Below are positions 1 to 6,056 of a DNA stretch of 6,379 nt, piece after piece. Origin of the DNA: an uncultured Pirellulaceae bacterium. GTDB lineage: Bacteria > Planctomycetota > Planctomycetia > Pirellulales > Pirellulaceae. The stretch lies in NCBI GenBank assembly GCA_947259675.1, contig CAMYNE010000129.1, positions 1 to 6,379 on the forward strand, in the 5' to 3' direction. A program made the position numbers and the translations under genes. Each line of letters opens with the position of its first letter. Within the stretch, counting starts at the first letter, position 1. Below the pieces are notes generated by a model. That model made no database searches. It worked only from the letters and a program-made list of their open reading frames with translations, and had not been told where the DNA came from.

Positions 1-596
1 AGTTCTTGTGCCTCAATATACTTTTCAACAGCTCGCGGAAGTAAGTATCGAATGGTTTGGCTTGCTGCGACTCGGGCGCGAATATCGCTGCTACTGATTT
101 CGATCAAAGGACTGTTGATTGCATGGTCCAAGATCAGTGCCAGCCGTTCTTCATCCACGTAACGGGCAAAAACGTCAAGTTTGACCTTGTCGTTTCCGGG
201 GCGATTGACGACCAATGGAATTGCCAGGGCACAGATTATTTCGGGTTCGCGCCAGGTCTCGAACTGGTAGAGGGAGTCGGCACCCATTAACAAGAACAGC
301 TCGTGATTGGGGTGCTGTTCGCGAACTTCAGTGAGCGTATCAACGGTATAGCTGATTCCGCCGCGCTTTAACTCATTGTCTGAGCAGATAAATGCGTCGT
401 GGCCGCTGATTGCCAACTCGACCAACTCAACTCTTTGTCTGTCCGATAAAGTCGCGCCGTCTCGTTTGTGGGGAGCGATCGAGCTGGGGAAAAACCAAAT
501 CTGGTCTAAACTCGCCTGCTCCCGGCAGTTCTCCGCCAAAATCAAATGCCCATAATGAATCGGATCAAAAGAACCGCCGTAAATACCGAGTCGCAT
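1..596 (-). CDS. nadD: Nicotinate-mononucleotide adenylyltransferase, partial (3' end cut by window edge)
   Basis: The enzyme transfers AMP from ATP to nicotinate mononucleotide, giving deamido-NAD in cytosolic NAD synthesis. Reading the minus strand from the ATG at 596-594 gives 198 uninterrupted codons to the window edge. The N-terminus has the nucleotidyltransferase signature GGSFDPIHYGHL (residues 7-18, with H14 and H17 of the HxGH motif). PHK follows at 42-44, SYTVDTL at 82-88, MGADSL at 104-109 with W115, and the C-terminal ISSSDIR motif at 167-173. These are the expected NadD motifs in order. NadD proteins are usually about 190-215 residues, so only the last few residues and the stop should be missing. 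A GGAAAG ribosome-binding site lies at 606-601, four bases from the ATG, and supports this start. The gene is divergent from priA. No convincing sigma-70 promoter was found for it. Family assignment is secure; what follows the gene is not visible. Confidence 0.96.
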   Translation of the reverse strand, partial: MRLGIYGGSFDPIHYGHLILAENCREQASLDQIWFFPSSIAPHKRDGATLSDRQRVELVELAISGHDAFICSDNELKRGGISYTVDTLTEVREQHPNHELFLLMGADSLYQFETWREPEIICALAIPLVVNRPGNDKVKLDVFARYVDEERLALILDHAINSPLIEISSSDIRARVAASQTIRYLLPRAVEKYIEAQE

Positions 597-772
597 TGAA
601 CTTTCCAAAAAGGATGAAGTTTTTCAGCTGCAAGTTTACACCACAATTCCAGCCCGGCTACCAGCGTTTGGACAGGATATTTATTCCCCTTCAAAATGTA
701 ACGATCCATTCAGGATTACCCAACGACCTTCCCGAACAACGGACTCGAATGACCCAACGTGTCCAGCGAATG

Positions 773-781
773 TGATATGAT
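773..781 (+). promoter_or_regulatory. Candidate extended -10 promoter for priA
   Basis: TGATATGAT reads as TGN directly followed by TATGAT, a 5/6 match to the TATAAT -10 box with the extended -10 dinucleotide in the right place. No convincing -35 box lies 16-18 bases upstream, which extended -10 promoters tolerate. Transcription would begin near 788, leaving a leader of roughly 84 bases that contains the hairpin at 800-846. This is motif matching only; planctomycete promoter preferences are not well captured by the E. coli consensus. Confidence 0.35.
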
Positions 782-799
782 TCCGGCTGACGATGCAGA

Positions 800-846
800 G
801 CGGATCGGTAAACCGTCTGTCGTGTAAAAAAGGATTACCGGTCCGT
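800..846 (+). promoter_or_regulatory. Hairpin in the predicted priA 5' leader
   Basis: The arm CGGATCGGTAA (801-811) pairs with TTACCGGTCCG (835-845): eleven consecutive pairs with one U-G wobble (805/841). A further G-U pair is possible at 800/846. The loop is 23 bases (812-834) and contains an AAGGA stretch at 830-834 with no start codon at usable spacing. The stem ends 25 bases before the GTG start, and the intervening sequence is A-rich. No T-run follows on either strand, so it does not look like an intrinsic terminator. It may affect ribosome access or mRNA stability, or be a protein-binding palindrome. The pairing is directly visible; the role is inferred. Confidence 0.5.
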
Positions 847-871
847 CCGATTAAGAAACCAAAAAAATATC

Positions 872-3178
872 GTGTCACAAGACCAGCAGCAACTATTTGA
901 TACCGAGCCTCAACCGTGGCAACTCGATGACATGGATGACTGGGTGGCTGCGCGGGTGGCGTTTTCAGAAGCACCTTATGGTCCCTATGACTATGAAATC
1001 CCCAGTCCTCTCGAATCAGAAATTCAAGCTGGCGTTCGTGTCGAGGTTCCGCTCGGTCGAGGCAATCGTCACCTCAAGGGTTATTGTGTTGCGGTTATCA
1101 ATGCCGGGCACCCCGACGCTGCCTCCGTCAACCCGCGAAAATTAAAGCCTGTCAGGCGCGTGTTGGACAGGAAACCCATCATCGGCTGGCGATTGCTTGA
1201 TTTGGCCAAATGGATATCCGAATACTACCTGTGTCCGCTGGGAACTGTGATTGAGACGATTGTTCCTCCCGGTGTTCGCGACAACGCGGGCACTCGGGAG
1301 ATTCTGTTTCTGGCTTTGGCGGAAGGTGTCGTGGAAAGGCTCTTACGGGACGAATTAAAGATCTCACCAAAACAAAAGTTGGTCATGATGCAACTGGCCC
1401 AGGGAGGCGACTGGACGCCACGCGAATTGGCGGAAACGGTTGGCTGCACCCAGGCCCCGATTTCGACCCTTCGCCGCAAGGGACTTATTCTGGCCTCCAC
1501 CAGACGAATCCAAACTCGAACACACGAAATTCCAACCGAAGATCGAACGGCGAATCTGGAACTCAACGCGGACCAGCAATTTGTGTTGAATGAAATCGTC
1601 GCCAAGGTGGAATCAAATACTCATCAATCGTTTTTAATGCACGGGATTACCGGCAGTGGCAAAACAGAGGTTTACATTCGTGCCATTCAAAAAGTCGTTG
1701 AGTTTGGACGTCAAGCGATTGTGCTGGTTCCCGAAATCAGCCTGACGCCCCAGACACGTCAACGATTTCGAGCGCGTTTTGATCGAGTGGCAGTCTTGCA
1801 CAGTCATCTCACGGCCGCCCAACGCGCTTGGCATTGGCAACAGATCTCCGAGGGCAACGTGCAAGTGGTCATTGGTGCTCGCAGCGCCGTCTTTGCGCCA
1901 ACCCCTCACTTGGGCCTGATTGTTTTGGACGAAGAACACGACGGCTCTTTCAAACAGGACAAAGCGCCTCGTTATCACGCTCGCGATGTCGCACGTTGGC
2001 GATCTGAAAAGGAATCGGTGCCGCTGGTGCTGGGCTCCGCGACGCCGTCGCTGGAAAGCTGGGCTCGGGCCGAGCAGGGGACTGATCGCCTTCTGAGCCT
2101 TCCCAATCGCGTGCTCGATTTGCCGCTGCCAGATGTTGCCACGATTGATTTGCGAATTGACTTTGGCGGCCGCAAACGAACGGGTCCGATCAGTCAAAAA
2201 CTGCGTCAGGAAATTCGCGCGGCGATCAACGACGGCGGTCAAGTCATTTTGCTGCTCAATCGTCGCGGGTTTTCCACCCGGATTCAGTGTCCAGCCTGTG
2301 GACACGTTGAACACTGCCCCGATTGTTCGATTCCCATGACACATCACCTCGATGGTAACAAGGCGATTTGTCATTACTGCGATCACCAGATTCCAGAGCC
2401 CAATCGTTGTAGCGACTGCGGCAGTCCGGCGATTAAATTTTGGGGAATCGGCACACAGAAACTTGAACGGGAGGTTCAAGCTGCCTTCCCTGACGTACCC
2501 ATCATGCGGATGGACACCGATACGATGAAGAAACCTGGCAGCCACGAGAAAGCACTGAACGCTTTCCGCGAGGGCGAAACCAGGATCTTGCTTGGAACGC
2601 AGATGATTGCCAAGGGTCTCGACTTTCCCAACGTTACGCTCGTGGGCGTCATCAATGCAGATTCAGCGCTTCACTTTCCCGACTTCCGCGCGACGGAAAG
2701 GACATTTGGGCTGGTCACACAAGTCGCTGGCCGCTCGGGAAGAGGCGAAAGGGGAGGGCGAGTCCTGGTCCAAACGTTCAGTCCCGATGCGCCGGCGATC
2801 GTTGCCGCAACACGACACGACTATATCGGATTTGCCAAAGGCGAATTGCCAAATCGGAAAGAGTACCATTATCCACCCTTTGGTTTCATGGCGCGTATTG
2901 TCATTCGCAGTGAATCAAGCACTAAAGCAGATCAGATGAGTGAACATATCGCCGACGCTCTGACTATGGCTGCGAAAACGCTTGAGTTGCCTGTCGATGT
3001 TCTGGGACCTGCTCCCGCGCCCGTGGAAAAACTCCGCGGCAAGTTTCGTTTTCATATTCAGTTGTTAAGCCCTCAAGCGGGCGCCTTGCAAGCCGTTGTC
3101 ACGCACGCCAAATCAACGATCAAGTCTCATAATGACGTTCAATGGATTGTTGATATCGATCCGCAAGACATGTTGTAA
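872..3178 (+). CDS. priA: Primosomal protein N' (replication restart helicase PriA)
   Basis: PriA is a 3'-to-5' superfamily 2 DNA helicase that recognises abandoned replication forks and reloads the replicative helicase. The 768-residue product has the family's domains in order. The 3'-DNA-binding domain begins near residue 24 (VAARVAF), and a winged helix lies at about 160-212. The helicase core has Walker A GITGSGKT (258-265, K264), the DEEH box (353-356), GSATPS (388-393), NRRG (463-466), GTQMIAKG (575-582) and QVAGRSGR (617-624). The zinc insert has eight cysteines (473, 476, 482, 485, 500, 503, 513, 516) in the spacing of E. coli PriA. The C-terminal domain follows YHYPPFG (665-671). Nothing essential is missing. 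The start is the GTG at 872: it is the only start-type codon after the in-frame stop at 809, but it lacks a clear Shine-Dalgarno sequence. ATG at 932 (residue 21) is an alternative that fits the usual family N-terminus better. Residues 5-9, QQQLF, resemble a clamp-binding motif. The gene is divergent from nadD. Confidence 0.97.
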   Translation: MSQDQQQLFDTEPQPWQLDDMDDWVAARVAFSEAPYGPYDYEIPSPLESEIQAGVRVEVPLGRGNRHLKGYCVAVINAGHPDAASVNPRKLKPVRRVLDRKPIIGWRLLDLAKWISEYYLCPLGTVIETIVPPGVRDNAGTREILFLALAEGVVERLLRDELKISPKQKLVMMQLAQGGDWTPRELAETVGCTQAPISTLRRKGLILASTRRIQTRTHEIPTEDRTANLELNADQQFVLNEIVAKVESNTHQSFLMHGITGSGKTEVYIRAIQKVVEFGRQAIVLVPEISLTPQTRQRFRARFDRVAVLHSHLTAAQRAWHWQQISEGNVQVVIGARSAVFAPTPHLGLIVLDEEHDGSFKQDKAPRYHARDVARWRSEKESVPLVLGSATPSLESWARAEQGTDRLLSLPNRVLDLPLPDVATIDLRIDFGGRKRTGPISQKLRQEIRAAINDGGQVILLLNRRGFSTRIQCPACGHVEHCPDCSIPMTHHLDGNKAICHYCDHQIPEPNRCSDCGSPAIKFWGIGTQKLEREVQAAFPDVPIMRMDTDTMKKPGSHEKALNAFREGETRILLGTQMIAKGLDFPNVTLVGVINADSALHFPDFRATERTFGLVTQVAGRSGRGERGGRVLVQTFSPDAPAIVAATRHDYIGFAKGELPNRKEYHYPPFGFMARIVIRSESSTKADQMSEHIADALTMAAKTLELPVDVLGPAPAPVEKLRGKFRFHIQLLSPQAGALQAVVTHAKSTIKSHNDVQWIVDIDPQDML

Positions 3179-3211
3179 GTGTGTGATCGCGTGGCCATTG
3201 TCCGCGAAAAC

Positions 3212-3271
3212 ATGTGGCGGCGGCCCTCTGCGACGCTGTTGATGGCCGGTCACAGAGTGTCCGGCCCACAT
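3212..3271. repeat. GC-rich imperfect palindrome after priA, possible interspersed repeat
   Basis: Two alternative foldings are visible. The compact one pairs GGCCGGTCAC (3244-3253) with GTGTCCGGCC (3257-3266) around a 3-base loop, with a single T-T mismatch. The larger one pairs ATGTG (3212-3216) with CACAT (3267-3271), and GGCC, CTCTG and GAC (3222-3234) with GTC, CAGAG and GGCC (3249-3266), leaving small bulges. The element lies 33 bases after the priA stop, and no T-run follows it. It could terminate or stabilise the priA transcript, or be one copy of a dispersed REP-like palindrome. No second full copy occurs in this window, so calling it a repeat is inference. Confidence 0.45.
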
Positions 3272-3284
3272 CCTTGCCTACTTA

Positions 3285-3338
3285 TTAACAAGATACGAAA
3301 TAACTGATCTAGTTGCGTGACATGGGTGCTTCTACAAT
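3285..3338 (+). promoter_or_regulatory. Weak candidate promoter region for the histidine kinase-rnhA pair
   Basis: The spacer turns AT-rich here. TTAACA (3285-3290, 5/6 to the -35 consensus) is 17 bases from TCTAGT (3308-3313, 4/6 to the -10). Separately, TACAAT (3333-3338) matches the -10 box 5/6 but has no good -35. Either would leave a leader of roughly 45-75 bases before the ATG at 3390. The case is weak and rests on consensus matching; the palindrome upstream suggests that transcription from priA may end before this point. Confidence 0.25.
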
Positions 3339-3380
3339 GAATTAACGTACAAATGCGTTCGTCTTTCGTTTTTCCGTTTT

Positions 3381-3384
3381 AGGA
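3381..3384 (+). promoter_or_regulatory. Ribosome-binding site of the sensor kinase gene
   Basis: AGGA sits five bases before the ATG at 3390 and fixes that start. It follows a T- and C-rich stretch (about 3357-3380), which should leave the site unstructured. Of the plus-strand genes here, this is the only one with a clear Shine-Dalgarno core. Confidence 0.6.
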
Positions 3385-3389
3385 AACCC

Positions 3390-5357
3390 ATGTCGTACCG
3401 CGGAATCAAACGCGTGCTTGGCGAGTCCAGCCTGGAGCGGAAGATCCGTTTCCTGTTTGGCATTTGCCTGCTGCTGTTGATTGCGGTTTCTTTTCTCTGG
3501 GTGAACCGCATTACCGAAGGCCTGATTCGAACCAATACTCAAGACAAAGCGCGGCAGCTCAAGTCGGCGTTTCTGTTGACAACTCACTTGATCAACAAGC
3601 AAGATACTAATGATGTCGATGACGTGTTCCAACACATGGAGATGGAAGATCTCGTATCCGTTGAATACACGGCAGAGTCATTGATCGTCGGTGCAAGTGA
3701 GCCACGCATGCAAACCAACCCGACTCGCCCAACCGATCCGAGCGAATTGGAAATCGTGTCCGATTTGAGCGACAAAGCCCGCGAGATCCAACGACAACAG
3801 GACGACAAGTTCGTCTTTGGCGCGGAATCGGACCAGGATGACAATGTCTCAAAACTGACCAAGAAACACTTTAAAGATATTTATGTTGACAAAGATTATG
3901 TGTTCTACACCCCCGTCATATTCAAATCGAAGTGTACCCACTGTCATACGGCGACATCGAGAGATGTGGACGAGAACCTTCGATTCGACAACCTTGTAGC
4001 TGCCGAAAAAGATGAAGAGCGTCAAAACGAACTTGCGATTAAACGTCTGCAAAAACGGCCCATCAACGTTCTCAAAATCACGCTCCCCTACGGTGAAGCC
4101 AAAAGTGCGGTGATTCGAAATCGATCGATCCTGATTACGGTCGCGATTTCCACCACATTCCTGTCTGTGATGGCGATGTGGTTGATTGTTCGATATGTAA
4201 TCGTCAAACCGCTTCGGCATCTGCGAGATGTAACCGACGAAGTTAGCCATGGCCGCACGGATGTGCGGGCCGAACTAAACACGGGCGATGAATTTGAGGA
4301 GCTTGCCCGTTCGCTTAATCGGATGCTTCGCCACTTGATTGACACCCAGTTTGCGTTGCTCAGCGCCAACGAAATCCTGGACCGCAAAGTCGATGAGCAG
4401 GCACAGTTGAACTTAAACCTCCACGAAATGAATCAGGTCAAAAGTGAGTTCCTGGCGAACATGAGCCACGAACTTCGGACGCCGCTCAACAGTATCATCG
4501 GGTTCTCGGAGATCCTGGAAAGAGCCAAGGGCCTGGAAGACAAACAACAGCGTTTTGCTTCCAATATTCGCAGGTCAGGACGACTGCTTCTCGACCTGAT
4601 CAATGACATTCTTGACCTCGCGAAACTGGAAGCAGGCCAGACGGAAGTCAATCCGAGCGAATTCCAAGTTGACCAGATGGTGAATCAACTTTGCGACATG
4701 GTCCGCCCACTGGCTGAGAGTAAAAGCATTCAAATGGCGCTTACCATCGAAGAAAATTTGCCGCCTGTGTTTCAGGATCAAATCAAGATCCGGCAGATTT
4801 TGACGAACTTGCTTTCCAACGCCATCAAATTCACTCCGGAAGGTGGACGGATCAATGTCTTCGCCGGACGTAATGACACCGATCAACTAATTCTCAAGGT
4901 TGACGATACGGGAGTTGGCATCGCCGAAAACGACCAGGAAATAGTTTTTGAAAAGTTCCGTCAGGGGCCTTCCGCGATTGGTCGTGACACGTTGACGCGT
5001 GAAGTGCCAGGTACCGGACTCGGCCTTTCGATCGTCAAAGAGATTTGCATCCTGCTCGGGGGCGGAATTGAACTTGAAAGCGAAGTTGGAAAAGGAAGTG
5101 GGTTTACCGTCACGTTACCATGGAATCTGAAACTGACGCCACGAATCAGTTCGGAAATTTCGCAAACGATTGATGAAATCACAAAACAACAACGAGTTAA
5201 CTTTGCTCGGGCCAGCGAAACACCCAAACCTACGGTCGAAGACATCAACAGTATCCACGTCGAGCCCGATTCGGACAACGCGGACGAACAACCTTCCAAG
5301 TCACCTGTCACCGCGGACTCACCTTCGGTTGCAACCCAACAAATCAATCAACAATAA
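3390..5357 (+). CDS. Membrane sensor histidine kinase with periplasmic CxxCH (predicted haem-c) domain
   Basis: A 655-residue inner-membrane two-component sensor that should autophosphorylate on histidine and pass phosphate to a response regulator. TM1 spans about 21-38 and TM2 about 246-267, enclosing a periplasmic domain of about 207 residues (39-245). That domain carries CTHCH at 182-186, the covalent haem c motif (C182, C185, axial ligand H186). H66, H82 and H160 are possible distal ligands. The arrangement resembles DUF3365/Tll0287-like or haem-c PAS-type sensors; which of these is unresolved. Next come HAMP (about 268-320), a short helical linker, and HisKA with MSHELRTPL (358-366, phosphoacceptor H360). 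The ATPase domain has the N box N473-N477, DDTGVGI (505-511), GTGLGLS (541-547) and GKGSGF ending near 572. The last 77 residues form a polar, probably disordered tail. No receiver domain or response regulator is visible, so it is an orphan here. The likely signal is redox state, oxygen, NO or a similar haem ligand. rnhA follows after seven bases. Confidence 0.95.
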   Translation: MSYRGIKRVLGESSLERKIRFLFGICLLLLIAVSFLWVNRITEGLIRTNTQDKARQLKSAFLLTTHLINKQDTNDVDDVFQHMEMEDLVSVEYTAESLIVGASEPRMQTNPTRPTDPSELEIVSDLSDKAREIQRQQDDKFVFGAESDQDDNVSKLTKKHFKDIYVDKDYVFYTPVIFKSKCTHCHTATSRDVDENLRFDNLVAAEKDEERQNELAIKRLQKRPINVLKITLPYGEAKSAVIRNRSILITVAISTTFLSVMAMWLIVRYVIVKPLRHLRDVTDEVSHGRTDVRAELNTGDEFEELARSLNRMLRHLIDTQFALLSANEILDRKVDEQAQLNLNLHEMNQVKSEFLANMSHELRTPLNSIIGFSEILERAKGLEDKQQRFASNIRRSGRLLLDLINDILDLAKLEAGQTEVNPSEFQVDQMVNQLCDMVRPLAESKSIQMALTIEENLPPVFQDQIKIRQILTNLLSNAIKFTPEGGRINVFAGRNDTDQLILKVDDTGVGIAENDQEIVFEKFRQGPSAIGRDTLTREVPGTGLGLSIVKEICILLGGGIELESEVGKGSGFTVTLPWNLKLTPRISSEISQTIDEITKQQRVNFARASETPKPTVEDINSIHVEPDSDNADEQPSKSPVTADSPSVATQQINQQ

Positions 5358-5364
5358 ACGCCTT

Positions 5365-5841
5365 ATGGCTGACTCCAAGGACTCGGAATCCAAAATCGAG
5401 ATTTATCTTTTCACGGACGGCGGTTGCAGCGGCAATCCTGGACCCGGCGGTTGGGCATTTATTCTCAGACATCTTCCATCCGGCAAAGAAATCGAAGAAT
5501 CCGGTTCCGCGAAACACACGACCAATAACCGCATGGAACTTGAAGCAGTCGTACAGGGCTTGTCGACCCTGAAAAGACCGTGCCGAGTCGAACTATTTAC
5601 CGACAGTGTTTATGTTGGCAAGGGGATGACTGAGTGGATGCTTAAGTGGAAAAAGAACGGTTGGAAACGGAAAGAAAAGAACAAGTTGGTTCCTGTCAAA
5701 AACGATGACCTCTGGAAACAGCTCGACGAACAGATCTCGCGTCATCGCGTCAAGTACACGCGAGTTGCCGGACACAGTGGCCATCCAGAAAACGACCGCG
5801 TTGACGAGCTTGCCGTCGCCGCGTACCAGAAATATTTGTAG
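5365..5841 (+). CDS. rnhA: Ribonuclease HI
   Basis: This enzyme cuts the RNA strand of RNA-DNA hybrids, removing primers and R-loops. The 158-residue product (E. coli RNase HI has 155) is a full single-domain type I enzyme. It has TDGGCSGNPGPGGW at 17-30, TTNNRMELEA at 52-61, FTDSVYV at 78-84 and GHSGHPEN at 136-143. The catalytic carboxylates are D18, E58, D80 and D147, with H137 matching the E. coli catalytic-loop histidine (H124). The lysine- and tryptophan-rich segment at 91-107 corresponds to the basic protrusion that grips the hybrid. The ATG at 5365 is chosen because the fold begins about ten residues later. The frame stays open back to an ATG at 5170, but that would add 65 residues unlike the family, encoded inside the kinase gene. 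There is no Shine-Dalgarno sequence, and the kinase stop codon is only seven bases away, so translation probably depends on coupling to the kinase. Confidence 0.96.
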   Translation: MADSKDSESKIEIYLFTDGGCSGNPGPGGWAFILRHLPSGKEIEESGSAKHTTNNRMELEAVVQGLSTLKRPCRVELFTDSVYVGKGMTEWMLKWKKNGWKRKEKNKLVPVKNDDLWKQLDEQISRHRVKYTRVAGHSGHPENDRVDELAVAAYQKYL

Positions 5842-5854
5842 CCGATTTGTGGAA

Positions 5855-5877
5855 TATTCGAATCAGCACAGCGAATA
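5855..5877. terminator. Inverted repeat after rnhA, possible weak terminator
   Basis: TATTCG (5855-5860) and CGAATA (5872-5877) form a perfect 6-bp inverted repeat around an 11-base loop, starting 13 bases after the rnhA stop. It is AU-rich and has no T-run after it, so it is a poor Rho-independent terminator. Its position at the end of the likely kinase-rnhA transcript is the main argument for it. Confidence 0.25.
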
Positions 5878-5950
5878 ACTGACTGAAAAACAGGTGGCCG
5901 CGGCTGAACGCTCATGTGTCCCGCGACGATAAACCCTGTGTAAGGGAGTG

Positions 5951-5992
5951 CGAAGCTACTGCTGAGCCGAGTAGCTCATTAATCCAGCTTCG
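5951..5992 (+). promoter_or_regulatory. Two mutually exclusive hairpins upstream of the ABC ATPase gene
   Basis: AGCTACT (5954-5960) pairs perfectly with AGTAGCT (5970-5976) across a 9-base loop. CGAAGCT (5951-5957) also pairs perfectly with AGCTTCG (5986-5992). Both stems need AGCT at 5954-5957, so only one can form at a time. A short CCCT/AGGG hairpin (5934-5937 with 5943-5946) sits just upstream. The element lies 65-105 bases before the ABC gene start. Competing stems suit an attenuator or switch, but there is no terminator T-run, and no transcription start is established; they could instead be operator palindromes or the end of the upstream transcript. Confidence 0.35.
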
Positions 5993-6056
5993 ATGAAAAT
6001 CTATACGCCCACTTCAACAAGAAAGAGCCGGTGGCCCTGCCATCAGTTGCGGATCA

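Noticed and set aside
410..775. A 121-codon plus-strand frame over the nadD start and spacer
   Set aside because: It overlaps nadD, whose minus-strand translation has all NadD motifs; the plus-strand product is basic and featureless.
712..839. Direct repeat AGGATTACC at 712-720 and 831-839
   Set aside because: Only nine bases, two copies, with no common flanks; the second copy is already part of the priA leader hairpin.
681..974. A 97-codon minus-strand frame in the nadD-priA spacer
   Set aside because: It begins inside priA and has no recognisable domain or ribosome-binding site. The region is better explained as the priA leader.
1634..2545. A 303-codon open frame on the minus strand inside priA
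   Set aside because: It is fully antisense to the conserved helicase core of priA, and its translation shows no recognisable domain. Codon structure clearly belongs to priA.
3212..3307. A 31-codon ATG-started frame between priA and the kinase
   Set aside because: It coincides with the palindrome and has no Shine-Dalgarno sequence. The apparent peptide is most simply a by-product of the repeat.
5170..5364. Possible 65-residue N-terminal extension of RNase HI
   Set aside because: It lies inside the kinase gene, looks like out-of-frame translation, and RNase HI begins normally at 5365 with the expected length of 158 residues.
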